Source of the DNA: Mucilaginibacter sp. MD40
GTDB lineage: Bacteria; Bacteroidota; Bacteroidia; Sphingobacteriales; Sphingobacteriaceae
Direction: 5' to 3'
Length of the DNA stretch: 64,000 nt
Assembly: GCF_002288635.1 (NCBI RefSeq)
Contig: NZ_NRSW01000001.1
Span: 3,367,852 to 3,431,851 of the forward strand
Positions 9,764 through 18,635 of this stretch are shown here, piece after piece. The first letter of the stretch is position 1, and each line of letters begins with the position of its first letter. A program made the position numbers and the translations under genes. The notes under the pieces were generated by a model. That model had not been told where the DNA came from and did no database searches. It saw only the letters and a program-made list of their open reading frames with translations.

Positions 9764-9774
9764 GTGTTTTTTAA

Positions 9775-10779
9775 TTAAAGCACCTGGAAACCATGTGCAT
9801 AAGGATCATCTTCGTCATCAATCTTAATGGTATTGTAACCATAAACCTTGGCCCATCCTTCTATGCTGGGGATAATGGCGTCAAAATCATTCAGCTTTAC
9901 CACATCCTCTACCTTACCGGTAAACTTACTGCCAATGATGCTTTCATGTACGAAAGTGTCGCCTTTTTTAAGCTTACCCTTGGCAAACCATTGTGCCATA
10001 CGCGCCGAGGTACCGGTACCACATGGCGAACGGTCAATAGCTTTATCGCCATAGAAAACGGCGTTACGCGCGGTAGCATCTTCTGACAGGGTTTTACCTG
10101 CCCAAAGGATGTGCGTACAAGTATTGATGGTAGGGTTTTGCGGGTGTACAAAAGTATATAACTCGTTTATACGTTCGCGCAATACTCGGCTCCAGGCAAT
10201 AAGCTGGCCCGCGCTGTAATTTTCAAGCCCGGCAAAGTTAGGTTGAGGGTCAACAATGGCATAATAGTTACCACCGTAAGCTACATCAATGGTTAGGGTA
10301 CCCAGATCAGGGCATTCTACCGTAAGGTTTTCTGCCGCAAGGTAGGCCGGCACGTTGGTTAACTTAACCGATTTTACTTTTGTACCTTCCTGCTTATACT
10401 CTATCATCACCAGACCAGCCGGTGCTTCCATACGTACAATACCAGGCGTTTTAGGCTTAATAAGTCCTTCCTCGATAGCTATGGTGATGGTACCAATAGT
10501 ACCGTGGCCGCACATAGGCAGGCATCCGCTGGTTTCAATAAACAGCACCGCTACATCATTATCGGGATTATGCGGCGGATACAGTATACTGCCCGACATC
10601 ATATCATGCCCGCGGGGTTCAAACATCAGCCCGGTGCGTATCCAGTCATATTCCTTCAGGAAATGCTGGCGCTTCTCGCTCATGTTATCTCCCTTTAATA
10701 CAGGGCCTCCACCGGCAACCAGCCTTACAGGATTACCACAGGTATGGGCGTCAACACAAAAAAAAGTTTTGTTTGCCAT
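9775..10779 (-). CDS. 4-hydroxyproline 2-epimerase (proline racemase family)
   Basis: Interconverts trans-4-hydroxy-L-proline and cis-4-hydroxy-D-proline. The 334-residue protein has both catalytic cysteines of the active racemase/epimerase subgroup: C90 in MCGHGTIG and C253 in DRSPCGTGTSA. The start FCVDAHTCGNPVRLV is typical for the family. A trans-3-hydroxyproline dehydratase would have Thr in place of one cysteine, so the epimerase call is favoured. It starts one base after the stop codon of the aldehyde dehydrogenase, in a tight four-gene operon. Cytoplasmic. Confidence 0.93.
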   Translation of the reverse strand: MANKTFFCVDAHTCGNPVRLVAGGGPVLKGDNMSEKRQHFLKEYDWIRTGLMFEPRGHDMMSGSILYPPHNPDNDVAVLFIETSGCLPMCGHGTIGTITIAIEEGLIKPKTPGIVRMEAPAGLVMIEYKQEGTKVKSVKLTNVPAYLAAENLTVECPDLGTLTIDVAYGGNYYAIVDPQPNFAGLENYSAGQLIAWSRVLRERINELYTFVHPQNPTINTCTHILWAGKTLSEDATARNAVFYGDKAIDRSPCGTGTSARMAQWFAKGKLKKGDTFVHESIIGSKFTGKVEDVVKLNDFDAIIPSIEGWAKVYGYNTIKIDDEDDPYAHGFQVL

Positions 10780-10780
10780 A

Positions 10781-12361
10781 TTATTCTTTAGTCCACTGGT
10801 TGTCTACAATTCTCCAGATATTTAGCGGGTTGGCGTTTTGCAGTTCGGCCGGTAGCAAGGCATCGTCCCAATCCTGCCAGGCCAGCGGCCTTACAAAACG
10901 GTATACGGCACCGGTACCTACTGAAGTAAAGCGGCTATCGCTGGTAGCCGGGAATGGCCCACCATGCTGCATAGCGGCACAAACCTCTACACCCGTAGGT
11001 ACGCCATTTAAAATAAGCCTGCCGGTTATATCACTTAGCTTGCTCAGCAGCTGGCTGTATGCAGGTAGTTCTTCCTTTTCAGCCATTACCGTTACAGTAA
11101 GCTGTCCGTGTAATTTACCTGCTATTTGCTCCAGTTGTTCGGCATTTTCAGCTACCACCAATACCGACATGGGGCCAAATATCTCTTCCTGGAACTTAGG
11201 GTTTGCCAGGAAATCGGCACCGCTAACTTTTATTACAGCAGCGGCAGACTGGTTAACGCACTCCTGATTGATCGCCTTTGATTGTGCCATTACCGTAACA
11301 CCGGCTTCGGCCATAACCCCTTCAGAAAGAGTTTGGTAATTTTTCCAGATACCGGCGGTAAGCATAGTGGCCGACGGCGCGTTTTCTATCGCGGCAGCAA
11401 GTGCCCCGGTAAAGCGGTCTAAACCTTCGCCTTGTACAGCCAGCATTAAGCCCGGGTTGGTACAGAACTGCCCCGCGCCCAATGTAATGGAGGCGGCGTA
11501 TTTAGCAGCCAGTTCTTCGGGTTTGTTGCGGATGGCCTCCGGTAATAATAATACCGGGTTAATGCTTCCCATTTCCGTAAATACCGGGATAACATCATTA
11601 CGGCGGCGGGCCAGGTCAACCAAAGCCATACCACCTTTATATGAACCGGTAAAGGCAACTGCCTTGGTAGCCGGGTGGGTTACCAATTGTTCGCCCACGG
11701 CATAACCGCTATCAAATAATAGTGAAAACACACCTTTTGGCATGCCTGTGCTTTCGGCTGCTTTGCAAATAGCCTCGCCTACCAGCGCGCTTGTGCCGGG
11801 GTGTGCCGGGTGCGCTTTAACCACAACAGGGCAGCCTGCCGCGAACGCAGAAGCGGTATCGCCACCGGCTACAGAAAATGCCAGCGGGAAGTTACTTGCG
11901 CCAAACACCACTACAGGGCCAACCGCTACCGACATTTTTCGAATATCAGACTTAGGCAATGGTGTACGCTCCGGCTGAGCGGTATCAATAACCGCGTTTA
12001 CCCATGAGCCTTCCTCAACCAGGTCTGCAAACATGCGCAGCTGGCCGGTTGTACGCCCCATTTCGCCCATGATACGGGCTTGCGGCAAACCGCTTTCAGC
12101 AACGGCACGGTCTACAAGGGTACTACCAAGTTCTGTGATCTCGGTAGCAATAGCTCTTAAGAAGGCAGCCTTTTTAGCGCCGCCTATATTTTTATATTGC
12201 GCAAAAGCCTGCTGTGCAGCCTCTAAAGCAGCCTGCACGGCAGTGCTATCCGCAACTTCAAACTCACCTGTTAAAACGGCGCCTGTTGACGCGCTTAAGG
12301 CAGTAAACCTCTCGCCGCTAACAGGCACCTGTTCACAGGCAATAATATTTTTTCCAGTCAT
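10781..12361 (-). CDS. 2,5-dioxovalerate (alpha-ketoglutarate semialdehyde) dehydrogenase
   Basis: NAD(P)-dependent oxidation of alpha-ketoglutarate semialdehyde to 2-oxoglutarate, the final step of hydroxyproline catabolism. The 526 residues have ALDH features: FGASNFPLAFSVAGGDTASA around the cofactor site, the catalytic Glu in FTEMGSINPV, and the catalytic Cys in GAGQFCTNPG. The C-terminal part (LNGVPTGVEV, HGGPFPATSDSR, VGTGAVYRFVRP) matches the type III KGSALDH subgroup. It is the second gene, 9 bp after the deaminase and 1 bp before the epimerase. Confidence 0.92.
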   Translation of the reverse strand: MTGKNIIACEQVPVSGERFTALSASTGAVLTGEFEVADSTAVQAALEAAQQAFAQYKNIGGAKKAAFLRAIATEITELGSTLVDRAVAESGLPQARIMGEMGRTTGQLRMFADLVEEGSWVNAVIDTAQPERTPLPKSDIRKMSVAVGPVVVFGASNFPLAFSVAGGDTASAFAAGCPVVVKAHPAHPGTSALVGEAICKAAESTGMPKGVFSLLFDSGYAVGEQLVTHPATKAVAFTGSYKGGMALVDLARRRNDVIPVFTEMGSINPVLLLPEAIRNKPEELAAKYAASITLGAGQFCTNPGLMLAVQGEGLDRFTGALAAAIENAPSATMLTAGIWKNYQTLSEGVMAEAGVTVMAQSKAINQECVNQSAAAVIKVSGADFLANPKFQEEIFGPMSVLVVAENAEQLEQIAGKLHGQLTVTVMAEKEELPAYSQLLSKLSDITGRLILNGVPTGVEVCAAMQHGGPFPATSDSRFTSVGTGAVYRFVRPLAWQDWDDALLPAELQNANPLNIWRIVDNQWTKE

Positions 12362-12370
12362 TTATCTATA

Positions 12371-13309
12371 TTAATATGCTGCTGTTTCCAATTTACCCCA
12401 GCTGCCTTCCGGTAACTCAGGGCGTACGGCCAATGCATCAGCAATTACTTTTTGCACACGTTCTCTCTCTTCGCCGCTCAATGGTAAACGAGGTGCGCGT
12501 ACACGCTCGGTACCTATCCCTGTGGCAACTTCGGCTAATTTAATGTATTGTACCAGTTTTGGATGAATATCCAGCTCTAATAATGGCAGGAACCAACGGT
12601 GAATAGCACGGGCCTCATCATAACGGCCGGCTTTAACCAGGCGGTAAATAGCAACAGTTTCACGCGGGAAAGCATCAACCAAACCTGCAACCCAGCCATC
12701 AGCGCCCATCATTAAGCTTTCTGTGGCGATAGGGTCAACACCTGTAAATATTTTAAAGCGGTTGCCAAAACGGTTAAACATCCTGGTTACGTTAATTACA
12801 TCGCGGGTTGATTCTTTAACAGCCTGTATGTTCTCCACTTCTGCAAGTTGCTCAAACATATCAAGCGTAACTTCAATTTTATAATCAACCGGGTTGTTAT
12901 AGATCATGATAGGCAGCGGAGTGCTTTTAGCTACTTCTTTAAAGAAAGTAACGGTTTCAAGCTCATCAGCCTTATAACGCATAGGTGGCAGCAACATTAA
13001 GCCATCAGCACCGTACTCGTAGGCTTTCTTAGCGAAAGCGATAGCGGCTTTAGTAGTTTGTTCGGCAATATTTAAGATCACCGGCACCTTACCTTCTACT
13101 AATGCCAGTGTATGTTTAAGCAACGTAAATTTCTCTTCTTCTGTTAAAACGCTGGCCTCACCTAAAGAGCCTCCTAAGATGATACCTTCCGCACCGGCTT
13201 CAAGCTGTGCTGCTATGTTTTTATCAAATGCTGCAAGGTCCAGTTCATCATCCGGGCCAAACTTTGTGGTAACTGCCGGGAATACGCCGGTCCATTCAAA
13301 ATTGATCAT
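12371..13309 (-). CDS. DapA-family lyase, probable 1-pyrroline-4-hydroxy-2-carboxylate deaminase
   Basis: 312-residue class I aldolase of the dihydrodipicolinate synthase family. The Schiff-base lysine is K165 in QAVKEST, the conserved tyrosine is Y137 in IMIYNNP, and GGSLGEASVLT (46-56) replaces the GTTGE-type carboxylate loop. In hydroxyproline operons such a protein deaminates and dehydrates 1-pyrroline-4-hydroxy-2-carboxylate to alpha-ketoglutarate semialdehyde, which the next gene oxidises. It is the first gene of the four-gene minus-strand operon. By sequence alone it could be another DapA-like lyase; the neighbours decide the call. Confidence 0.85.
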   Translation of the reverse strand: MINFEWTGVFPAVTTKFGPDDELDLAAFDKNIAAQLEAGAEGIILGGSLGEASVLTEEEKFTLLKHTLALVEGKVPVILNIAEQTTKAAIAFAKKAYEYGADGLMLLPPMRYKADELETVTFFKEVAKSTPLPIMIYNNPVDYKIEVTLDMFEQLAEVENIQAVKESTRDVINVTRMFNRFGNRFKIFTGVDPIATESLMMGADGWVAGLVDAFPRETVAIYRLVKAGRYDEARAIHRWFLPLLELDIHPKLVQYIKLAEVATGIGTERVRAPRLPLSGEERERVQKVIADALAVRPELPEGSWGKLETAAY

Positions 13310-13769
13310 ATCCGTAATAAAAATTTTTTCTCAAAAATAAGTATGTAACATAAAGCTATCGCTATCTATTTTAGCCTATAATTACCGTATTTTAACATTA
13401 AACACTTTTTAATACCTAAATTAAGGGTAAAATAGAACAAGTTTACCTTGAACTGCAACAGCTTATTGCACTAAATTATCCGTGTAAATTAGACTATTTG
13501 GGCCAGTAAGGATAAAATACGGCTGCATTGTTACAATATGAGTAAGATATTAACATCAGGTATTCATAAACTTAACTTCTGCACCCTCATGTAAACGATG
13601 CAACCACAAAAGATTGTGGCTTAACAGTAATAATGTTATTACTATGCATTAAAGCGCATTTCCATTACTCAAAAATCTTTTAAATTAAACATCATCCTGT
13701 AAAGTCTGTTGTATACTATATATTTGGTTACATTTATAGTAACCCTTCAGGCGCTTGCGCTCATCTACT
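13310..13769. other. Divergent intergenic region between the hydroxyproline operon and glgB
   Basis: 460 bp, AT-rich, no plausible coding frame. It must hold the promoters of the minus-strand hydroxyproline operon and plus-strand glgB. I see no -7 element that fits TAnnTTTG without mismatch at a convincing distance. A TTGTTACAA palindrome lies around 13529-13537, but it has no second copy here and I assign no function. Confidence 0.5.
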
Positions 13770-15989
13770 ATGGCAAAACAAGACTCAAAAACAACCGATA
13801 ATCTTAACGAAAGCAAACTTGTAAAAACTGTGAAGAAAAAGGCTTCGCCACCGGTCGAAACCAATACCACATGGCCGCAGAGCGAAGATATTACAGTTGA
13901 AACGCCTAAAGCCAAACGTACTGCAAAGCCAAAGCCTGTAACTGATACCATAGCCGATAAACCTGCTAAATCAAAGGCTAAAAAGCTGGAAGTACTACAA
14001 AACACCTCGGGTATAAAAGCCGTTGAGCCATATAGCCGCTTTACCGATTTTGACATTGACCTGTTTAAAGCCGGGAAGCATTATAAACTGTATGAAAAGC
14101 TGGGTTCACATGTAGTGGAGCATCATGGCGTAGTGGGTACATACTTTGCCGTATGGGCGCCTAACGCGCAGTATGTATCGGTTATTGGTAATTTTAACGG
14201 GTGGAACAGCGGCTCGCACTCGCTGAATTATCGCTGGGATGCTTCGGGGATATGGGAAGGGTTTATTCCGCATATTGGTGTTGGCGAAACCTATAAATAT
14301 TTCATTAAATCATCAACCGGCGAAAACCTCGAGAAAAGTGACCCATTCGCTTTGCGATGGGAAATACCGCCGCATACCGCGTCCATAGTAGCGGATACCT
14401 ATTATGAATGGAACGACCGCGAATGGATGGTTAACCGCCACCAGCATAACGCGCTCGACAAGCCCTATTCGGTTTATGAAATGCACCTGGGATCATGGGC
14501 CAGGAGCCCGGAAAGCCCCGACGACTTTTTAAATTATCGCCAGGTGGCCGATAAACTGGTACCTTATATTTTAGAAATGGGTTTCACGCATGTGGAATTT
14601 ATGCCGCTGATGGAGCACCCTTACTATCCGAGCTGGGGTTACCAGATCACAGGGTTCTTTGCCGCATCATCACGCTATGGCAGTCCGCAGGACTTGATGT
14701 ACCTGGTAGAGGAGCTGCATAAAGCCGGCATAGGCGTGATATTTGACTGGGTACCTTCACATTTCCCGGGTGATGCGCACGCGCTGTATAACTTTGATGG
14801 CACACACCTTTATGAGCACGCGGATGTACGCAAAGGCTTCCATCCCGACTGGAAATCATACATCTTTAACTACGGCCGTAACGAAGTACGCGCTTTCCTG
14901 ATCAGCAACGCGCTTTTCTGGCTGGACAGGTACCATATTGACGGATTACGTGTGGACGCAGTAGCTTCTATGCTCTACCTGGATTATTCGCGCAACCATG
15001 GCGAATGGGAACCTAATATTTTCGGTGGGAACGAGAACCTGGAAGCCATTGAATTTTTAAAGGAATTTAACGCTACCGTTTACAGTAATTTTCCTGATGT
15101 ACAAACCATTGCCGAGGAATCAACCTCATTTTCAGGCGTAAGCAGGCCCGTTTATTCTGGCGGATTGGGTTTTGGAATGAAGTGGATGATGGGCTGGATG
15201 CACGATACGCTTAAATATTTTGCCCGCGACCCTATTTACCGCAAATACCACCAGGACCAGCTAACCTTTAGCCTGGTTTATGCCTTTACAGAAAACTTTA
15301 TGCTGCCATTTTCTCATGACGAGGTGGTGTATGGTAAAGGTTCCATGATAGGCAAAATGCCGGGCGACGATTGGCAGCGCTTTGCTAACCTGCGCGTTCT
15401 GTACAGCTTTATGTTTACCCACCCTGGCACCAAATTATTATTCATGGGTAGCGAATTCGCGCAAAGCGAGGAATGGAACTTTCAGCATTCGCTGGACTGG
15501 CACCTGCTGCAATACGAAAGCCATAATGGCATAAAAGAAACGGTTAAGGCACTTAATCATCTTTACAAAACGGAACCCGCTTTATATGAAAAAGCTTTTG
15601 ATTCATCGGGTTTTGAATGGATAGACGCTGGTAATTACGAAAACTCTATCCTCATCTTCACGCGCAAAGGTAATGACCCATCAAATGACCTGGTAGTTGT
15701 ACTTAACATGACCCCTGCCCCACATCACAACTACCGTGTTGGTGTACCAGCCGAGGGCACCTGGCAAGAGGTATTTAATTCTGACAAAAAAGAATACTGG
15801 GGCGGCGGCGTAGGAAATTTTGAGTCTTTAAATACTGAAAAGAATAAATGGCACGGCCGCGAAGACTCTATCAGCATTACCATACCACCACTTGCAGCAG
15901 TAATATTTAAACGTAGCAGCGATAATGCTCTAACTATAGATAAAGCTAAAAAAACAATTAAAAGCAGCTCAAAAGGAGGCAAGATATGA
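13770..15989 (+). CDS. glgB: 1,4-alpha-glucan branching enzyme
   Basis: Forms alpha-1,6 branches in glycogen. I chose ATG 13770 (MAKQDSK) over an in-frame TTG at 13755; this gives 739 residues. The first 85 or so residues are a Lys/Thr/Ala/Pro-rich low-complexity tail not needed for catalysis. A CBM48 domain follows (YFAVWAPNAQYVSVIGNFNGW), then a GH13 barrel with HLGSWAR, the nucleophile region GLRVDAVASMLYLDYSR, the acid region TIAEESTSFSGVS and FSHDEVVYGKGSM. A C-terminal beta domain ends the protein. The next small gene overlaps its stop by 4 bp. No other glycogen genes are in the window. Confidence 0.95.
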   Translation: MAKQDSKTTDNLNESKLVKTVKKKASPPVETNTTWPQSEDITVETPKAKRTAKPKPVTDTIADKPAKSKAKKLEVLQNTSGIKAVEPYSRFTDFDIDLFKAGKHYKLYEKLGSHVVEHHGVVGTYFAVWAPNAQYVSVIGNFNGWNSGSHSLNYRWDASGIWEGFIPHIGVGETYKYFIKSSTGENLEKSDPFALRWEIPPHTASIVADTYYEWNDREWMVNRHQHNALDKPYSVYEMHLGSWARSPESPDDFLNYRQVADKLVPYILEMGFTHVEFMPLMEHPYYPSWGYQITGFFAASSRYGSPQDLMYLVEELHKAGIGVIFDWVPSHFPGDAHALYNFDGTHLYEHADVRKGFHPDWKSYIFNYGRNEVRAFLISNALFWLDRYHIDGLRVDAVASMLYLDYSRNHGEWEPNIFGGNENLEAIEFLKEFNATVYSNFPDVQTIAEESTSFSGVSRPVYSGGLGFGMKWMMGWMHDTLKYFARDPIYRKYHQDQLTFSLVYAFTENFMLPFSHDEVVYGKGSMIGKMPGDDWQRFANLRVLYSFMFTHPGTKLLFMGSEFAQSEEWNFQHSLDWHLLQYESHNGIKETVKALNHLYKTEPALYEKAFDSSGFEWIDAGNYENSILIFTRKGNDPSNDLVVVLNMTPAPHHNYRVGVPAEGTWQEVFNSDKKEYWGGGVGNFESLNTEKNKWHGREDSISITIPPLAAVIFKRSSDNALTIDKAKKTIKSSSKGGKI

Positions 15990-16186
15990 GCAGCGGCCGT
16001 GGTAAATTCTTTTACCTGTATCTGATAGGCGGTACAGTAGCACTTATATTGCTACTGTACAGTTTGACAACAGCTTACCCCAACATTAACCATGGCGGGG
16101 CGCTGTTTTATATTATACCTACCCTGGCCTTGTACTACATGGCTTACAAAACCTACCATGTAAAAAAAGACGGAGAGCTGATGTAA
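15986..16186 (+). CDS. Small membrane protein, unknown function
   Basis: 66 residues with two predicted transmembrane helices (about 10-28 and 38-54) and a basic, polar tail (KTYHVKKDGELM). The start overlaps the glgB stop in an ATGA arrangement, which supports real translation and coupling to glgB. I do not recognise a family, and the sequence gives no catalytic hint. Confidence 0.65.
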   Translation: MSSGRGKFFYLYLIGGTVALILLLYSLTTAYPNINHGGALFYIIPTLALYYMAYKTYHVKKDGELM

Positions 16187-16205
16187 AGCCGGGCAAAGCT
16201 TACGG

Positions 16206-17264
16206 CTACAGCGCTAAATCTTTAACAAGAAAGTCCAGGTTATGAGTAGCAGCCTGATATTCTTTCAGTAACCTGAACTGGTTTCTGGCACGGGTTAAAT
16301 TGTGTCCCTCGTATCTGGCGCCGTAGTAGGTGTCGTTGTTTAAGAAATCTGTTAAAAAGCGCAGGGCCTGCATGTATATCATCATTTCGCCTGAATAGAG
16401 GAACTGCTCTTTTTCTTCTTCATGGAGTATATCGCCCATTTCGCTCATGTAGCCGGCATATATTTCCTTGAGAAATTCCTTGCGCACTTTAATTCTATCC
16501 AGGTCCTGTTCTTCCTCATCGGCAGCCGCTATGTAGGTGCGCATCATATCGCCTACATCACTCATGTAATAGCCGGGCATAACCGTATCCAGATCAACCA
16601 GGCATAACGCGTTACCTTCCTCATCAAATAACACGTTATTAATTTTAGTGTCGTGGTGCACCACCCGTAAACGGAAGTTTTTGTTATTTACTATCTGCTT
16701 ATAGGTATCTACAATATGCATGTTGCTTTCCGCATCAGCTATCGCATCCCTCGCCTGCTCTTGTTTGTTTGAAAGACTATCCTGTAACGCCTGTTGAAAT
16801 TGCCGGTAACGCAGGTCGAGGTTATGAAAATCGGTAAGTGTGTAGGCCAGTTTGCCTACCTCGAAGCTATCAAGCAAACGGGTAAATCTGCCAAATTGGG
16901 CGGCCGCGTTGTACGCCTCATGCGGATGCTGCAAATGATTTACCGTGCGCGAACCTTCAATAAATGGAAACAAACGGTAAAAGCTGCCATTTGAAGCTTC
17001 GATGACAGATTTGCCCGAAGCATTTTTAAGCGGCGCTACAAAAAGATAGCCGGTATGGTGCTTATGCAGGTAGTCCTGAATTAAACCAAGGTTCCGGTCA
17101 ATAGCGTAAGGATCCGTAAATACATCCGTGTTGATCCGCTGCAATATAAACGCATTTAAACCCTTAGTTACTTTATAAGTTTTATTAATAAGGCCCGAAC
17201 CAAATGGAACCACCTGGCATTCAGAAGCGTTAATACCGAAACTATCAAGGATCTCGTTAAACAT
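16206..17264 (-). CDS. NahK-like sugar kinase (aminoglycoside phosphotransferase fold)
   Basis: 352-residue APH/choline-kinase-fold protein. The nucleotide loop is FGSGLINKTYKV near the N-terminus. The catalytic loop HHDTKINNVLFD contains the Brenner-type Asp, and the metal-binding motif is LVDLDTVMPGY. The segment LQRINTDVFTDP is shared with N-acetylhexosamine 1-kinases (NahK), which phosphorylate GlcNAc or GalNAc at C1. Its promoter carries a CAAACGTTTG operator (17324-17333) like those before the SusC gene and the DUF3472 gene. It is therefore probably part of the same LacI-controlled sugar-use regulon. The exact sugar is inferred. Confidence 0.75.
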   Translation of the reverse strand: MFNEILDSFGINASECQVVPFGSGLINKTYKVTKGLNAFILQRINTDVFTDPYAIDRNLGLIQDYLHKHHTGYLFVAPLKNASGKSVIEASNGSFYRLFPFIEGSRTVNHLQHPHEAYNAAAQFGRFTRLLDSFEVGKLAYTLTDFHNLDLRYRQFQQALQDSLSNKQEQARDAIADAESNMHIVDTYKQIVNNKNFRLRVVHHDTKINNVLFDEEGNALCLVDLDTVMPGYYMSDVGDMMRTYIAAADEEEQDLDRIKVRKEFLKEIYAGYMSEMGDILHEEEKEQFLYSGEMMIYMQALRFLTDFLNNDTYYGARYEGHNLTRARNQFRLLKEYQAATHNLDFLVKDLAL

Positions 17265-17289
17265 AAAAACAATTGGCGTTTGCTAAGAT

Positions 17290-17333
17290 CAAACATAGCT
17301 AAATGCCGCATGAAAGTTTAACGCAAACGTTTG
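17290..17333 (-). promoter_or_regulatory. LacI-type operator and -7 element of the sugar kinase gene
   Basis: CAAACGTTTG (17324-17333, perfect 10-bp palindrome, extended as CGCAAACGTTTG) lies in the 87-bp gap upstream of the kinase start. On the minus strand TATGTTTG (17290-17297) fits TAnnTTTG and lies 25 bp from the start codon. The same palindrome recurs at 18434, 18542 and 20122. Confidence 0.7.
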
Positions 17334-17351
17334 AGCAATTTTAAACATTCG

Positions 17352-18377
17352 TTATCTTTTGTTCTCTACCAGTTGCGACTCGATGATAACCTTGTAAAAC
17401 GCTCCTGGTTCACTGGCCGCGGTAGATTTATGATGAAGCAGGTCCATCAAAATATCGGTCGCTTTTTGGCCTTGCAGATAAGGAAATTGCTCAACAGAGG
17501 CTACCGGGATATTATCCATATAATTAATAAGGGGCAAATTGGCATAGCTTACCAACTCAAGTTCCTCATTGATTTTCACGTTTAGCTTTTTAGCATGCTT
17601 TAAGGCGAAGAGCGCCACATAATCATTAAAGGTTACAATAGCTGTAGGCCTGCGCTTATTGTTGAGTAATTGCTCAAGTGCTCTTTGGGTATCGTGTTCT
17701 GTTAAGTCACAGGAAACGATGAGTGATGGATCATACTTTAACCTGTTTTTGGTCATCGCGCTAATGTAACCCTCTCTTCGTTCGCCGGTTGCTACCATTG
17801 CCTGCGGCCCGTTGATCATCCCGATTACACGGTGACCTTTTCTTAGCAGGTAATTAACAGCCTCTATGGTACCGGTTTCCATGTTACAGGCTACGTAATG
17901 GATATTTGGGATGCCGGGAATCCTGTCAAAATACACCACAGGAATGTTGTACTTTTTAAGGTCTTCAAAATGCTGGTAAGAGGATGTATTTTTACCTACC
18001 GACACTAATAAACCCTCAACCCGGTGACTTTTCATTTTTTCTACCAGGAGCTTTTCCTTTGCTTCATCGTCATGCGATTGCGCTATCAGAACCGTATAGT
18101 TTTTTTTGTAAGCGGTATCTTCAATAGCGCTTACAGCCGTGGAGAAAAAATCTTCGGCCAATTCGGGCAGTATGACACCTATCGTATGTGTTTTTCCTTT
18201 TTGAAGAAATATGGCGGTCTGATTAGGCTCATAATTCAACTCTTCGGCCAGCTTTTTAACTTTTGCCTTAGTAGTTAACCCTATACTGGCATGGTCATGC
18301 AGGGCTCGTGATACGGTAGATGCCGAAATACCCAAAATTTGCGCTATGGCCTTTATAGTTGCCGGTTTTGATTGCAT
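17352..18377 (-). CDS. LacI-family transcriptional repressor
   Basis: 341 residues. The N-terminal LacI helix-turn-helix and hinge are clear: TIKAIAQILGISASTVSRAL (7-26), then LTTKAKVKKLAEELNYEPN. The C-terminal periplasmic-binding-protein-like effector domain starts at about 62 (HTIGVILPELAEDFFSTAV). It lies between the kinase it probably controls and a divergent carbohydrate locus. A degenerate operator (CAAACGATTG, 18434-18443) sits 56 bp before its own start, suggesting autoregulation. The effector is probably a sugar or sugar phosphate from the neighbouring polysaccharide locus. Confidence 0.93.
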   Translation of the reverse strand: MQSKPATIKAIAQILGISASTVSRALHDHASIGLTTKAKVKKLAEELNYEPNQTAIFLQKGKTHTIGVILPELAEDFFSTAVSAIEDTAYKKNYTVLIAQSHDDEAKEKLLVEKMKSHRVEGLLVSVGKNTSSYQHFEDLKKYNIPVVYFDRIPGIPNIHYVACNMETGTIEAVNYLLRKGHRVIGMINGPQAMVATGERREGYISAMTKNRLKYDPSLIVSCDLTEHDTQRALEQLLNNKRRPTAIVTFNDYVALFALKHAKKLNVKINEELELVSYANLPLINYMDNIPVASVEQFPYLQGQKATDILMDLLHHKSTAASEPGAFYKVIIESQLVENKR

Positions 18378-18433
18378 CAGAGTTCCTTTATGTATGCTTA
18401 AAGTTAGCCTATTTCGCTTACATAGACATATAA

Positions 18434-18443
18434 CAAACGATTG
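18434..18443. promoter_or_regulatory. Degenerate LacI operator before the repressor gene
   Basis: CAAACGATTG followed by CGTAA, one mismatch from the CAAACGTTTGCG consensus of the other sites. It lies 56 bp upstream of the repressor start codon. Confidence 0.6.
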
Positions 18444-18541
18444 CGTAATTTTTTAATTTTACCATAGCGATAAAAAAATACACCCTGAGTTAATACGTTA
18501 TTCACCCATCATTGCAGTTACTTATTATTTATGGCGCATTT

Positions 18542-18551
18542 AAAACGTTTG
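18542..18551. promoter_or_regulatory. LacI operator before the DUF3472 gene
   Basis: AAAACGTTTG with CG following; the central AAACGTTT is a perfect palindrome. It lies 84 bp upstream of the ATG at 18636, in the divergent region between the repressor gene and the DUF5077/DUF3472 gene. Confidence 0.65.
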
Positions 18552-18635
18552 CGTAAAGAACAGAACATCCATTTTGTTCCTAATACATTTCGCGCTTGTA
18601 TTTTTAACCTAAATTGGTCCTTTTAAATTTAGCAA

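Noticed and set aside
13529..13537. TTGTTACAA palindrome upstream of glgB considered as a regulator site
   Set aside because: Short, AT-rich, single copy in the window, no matching regulator.
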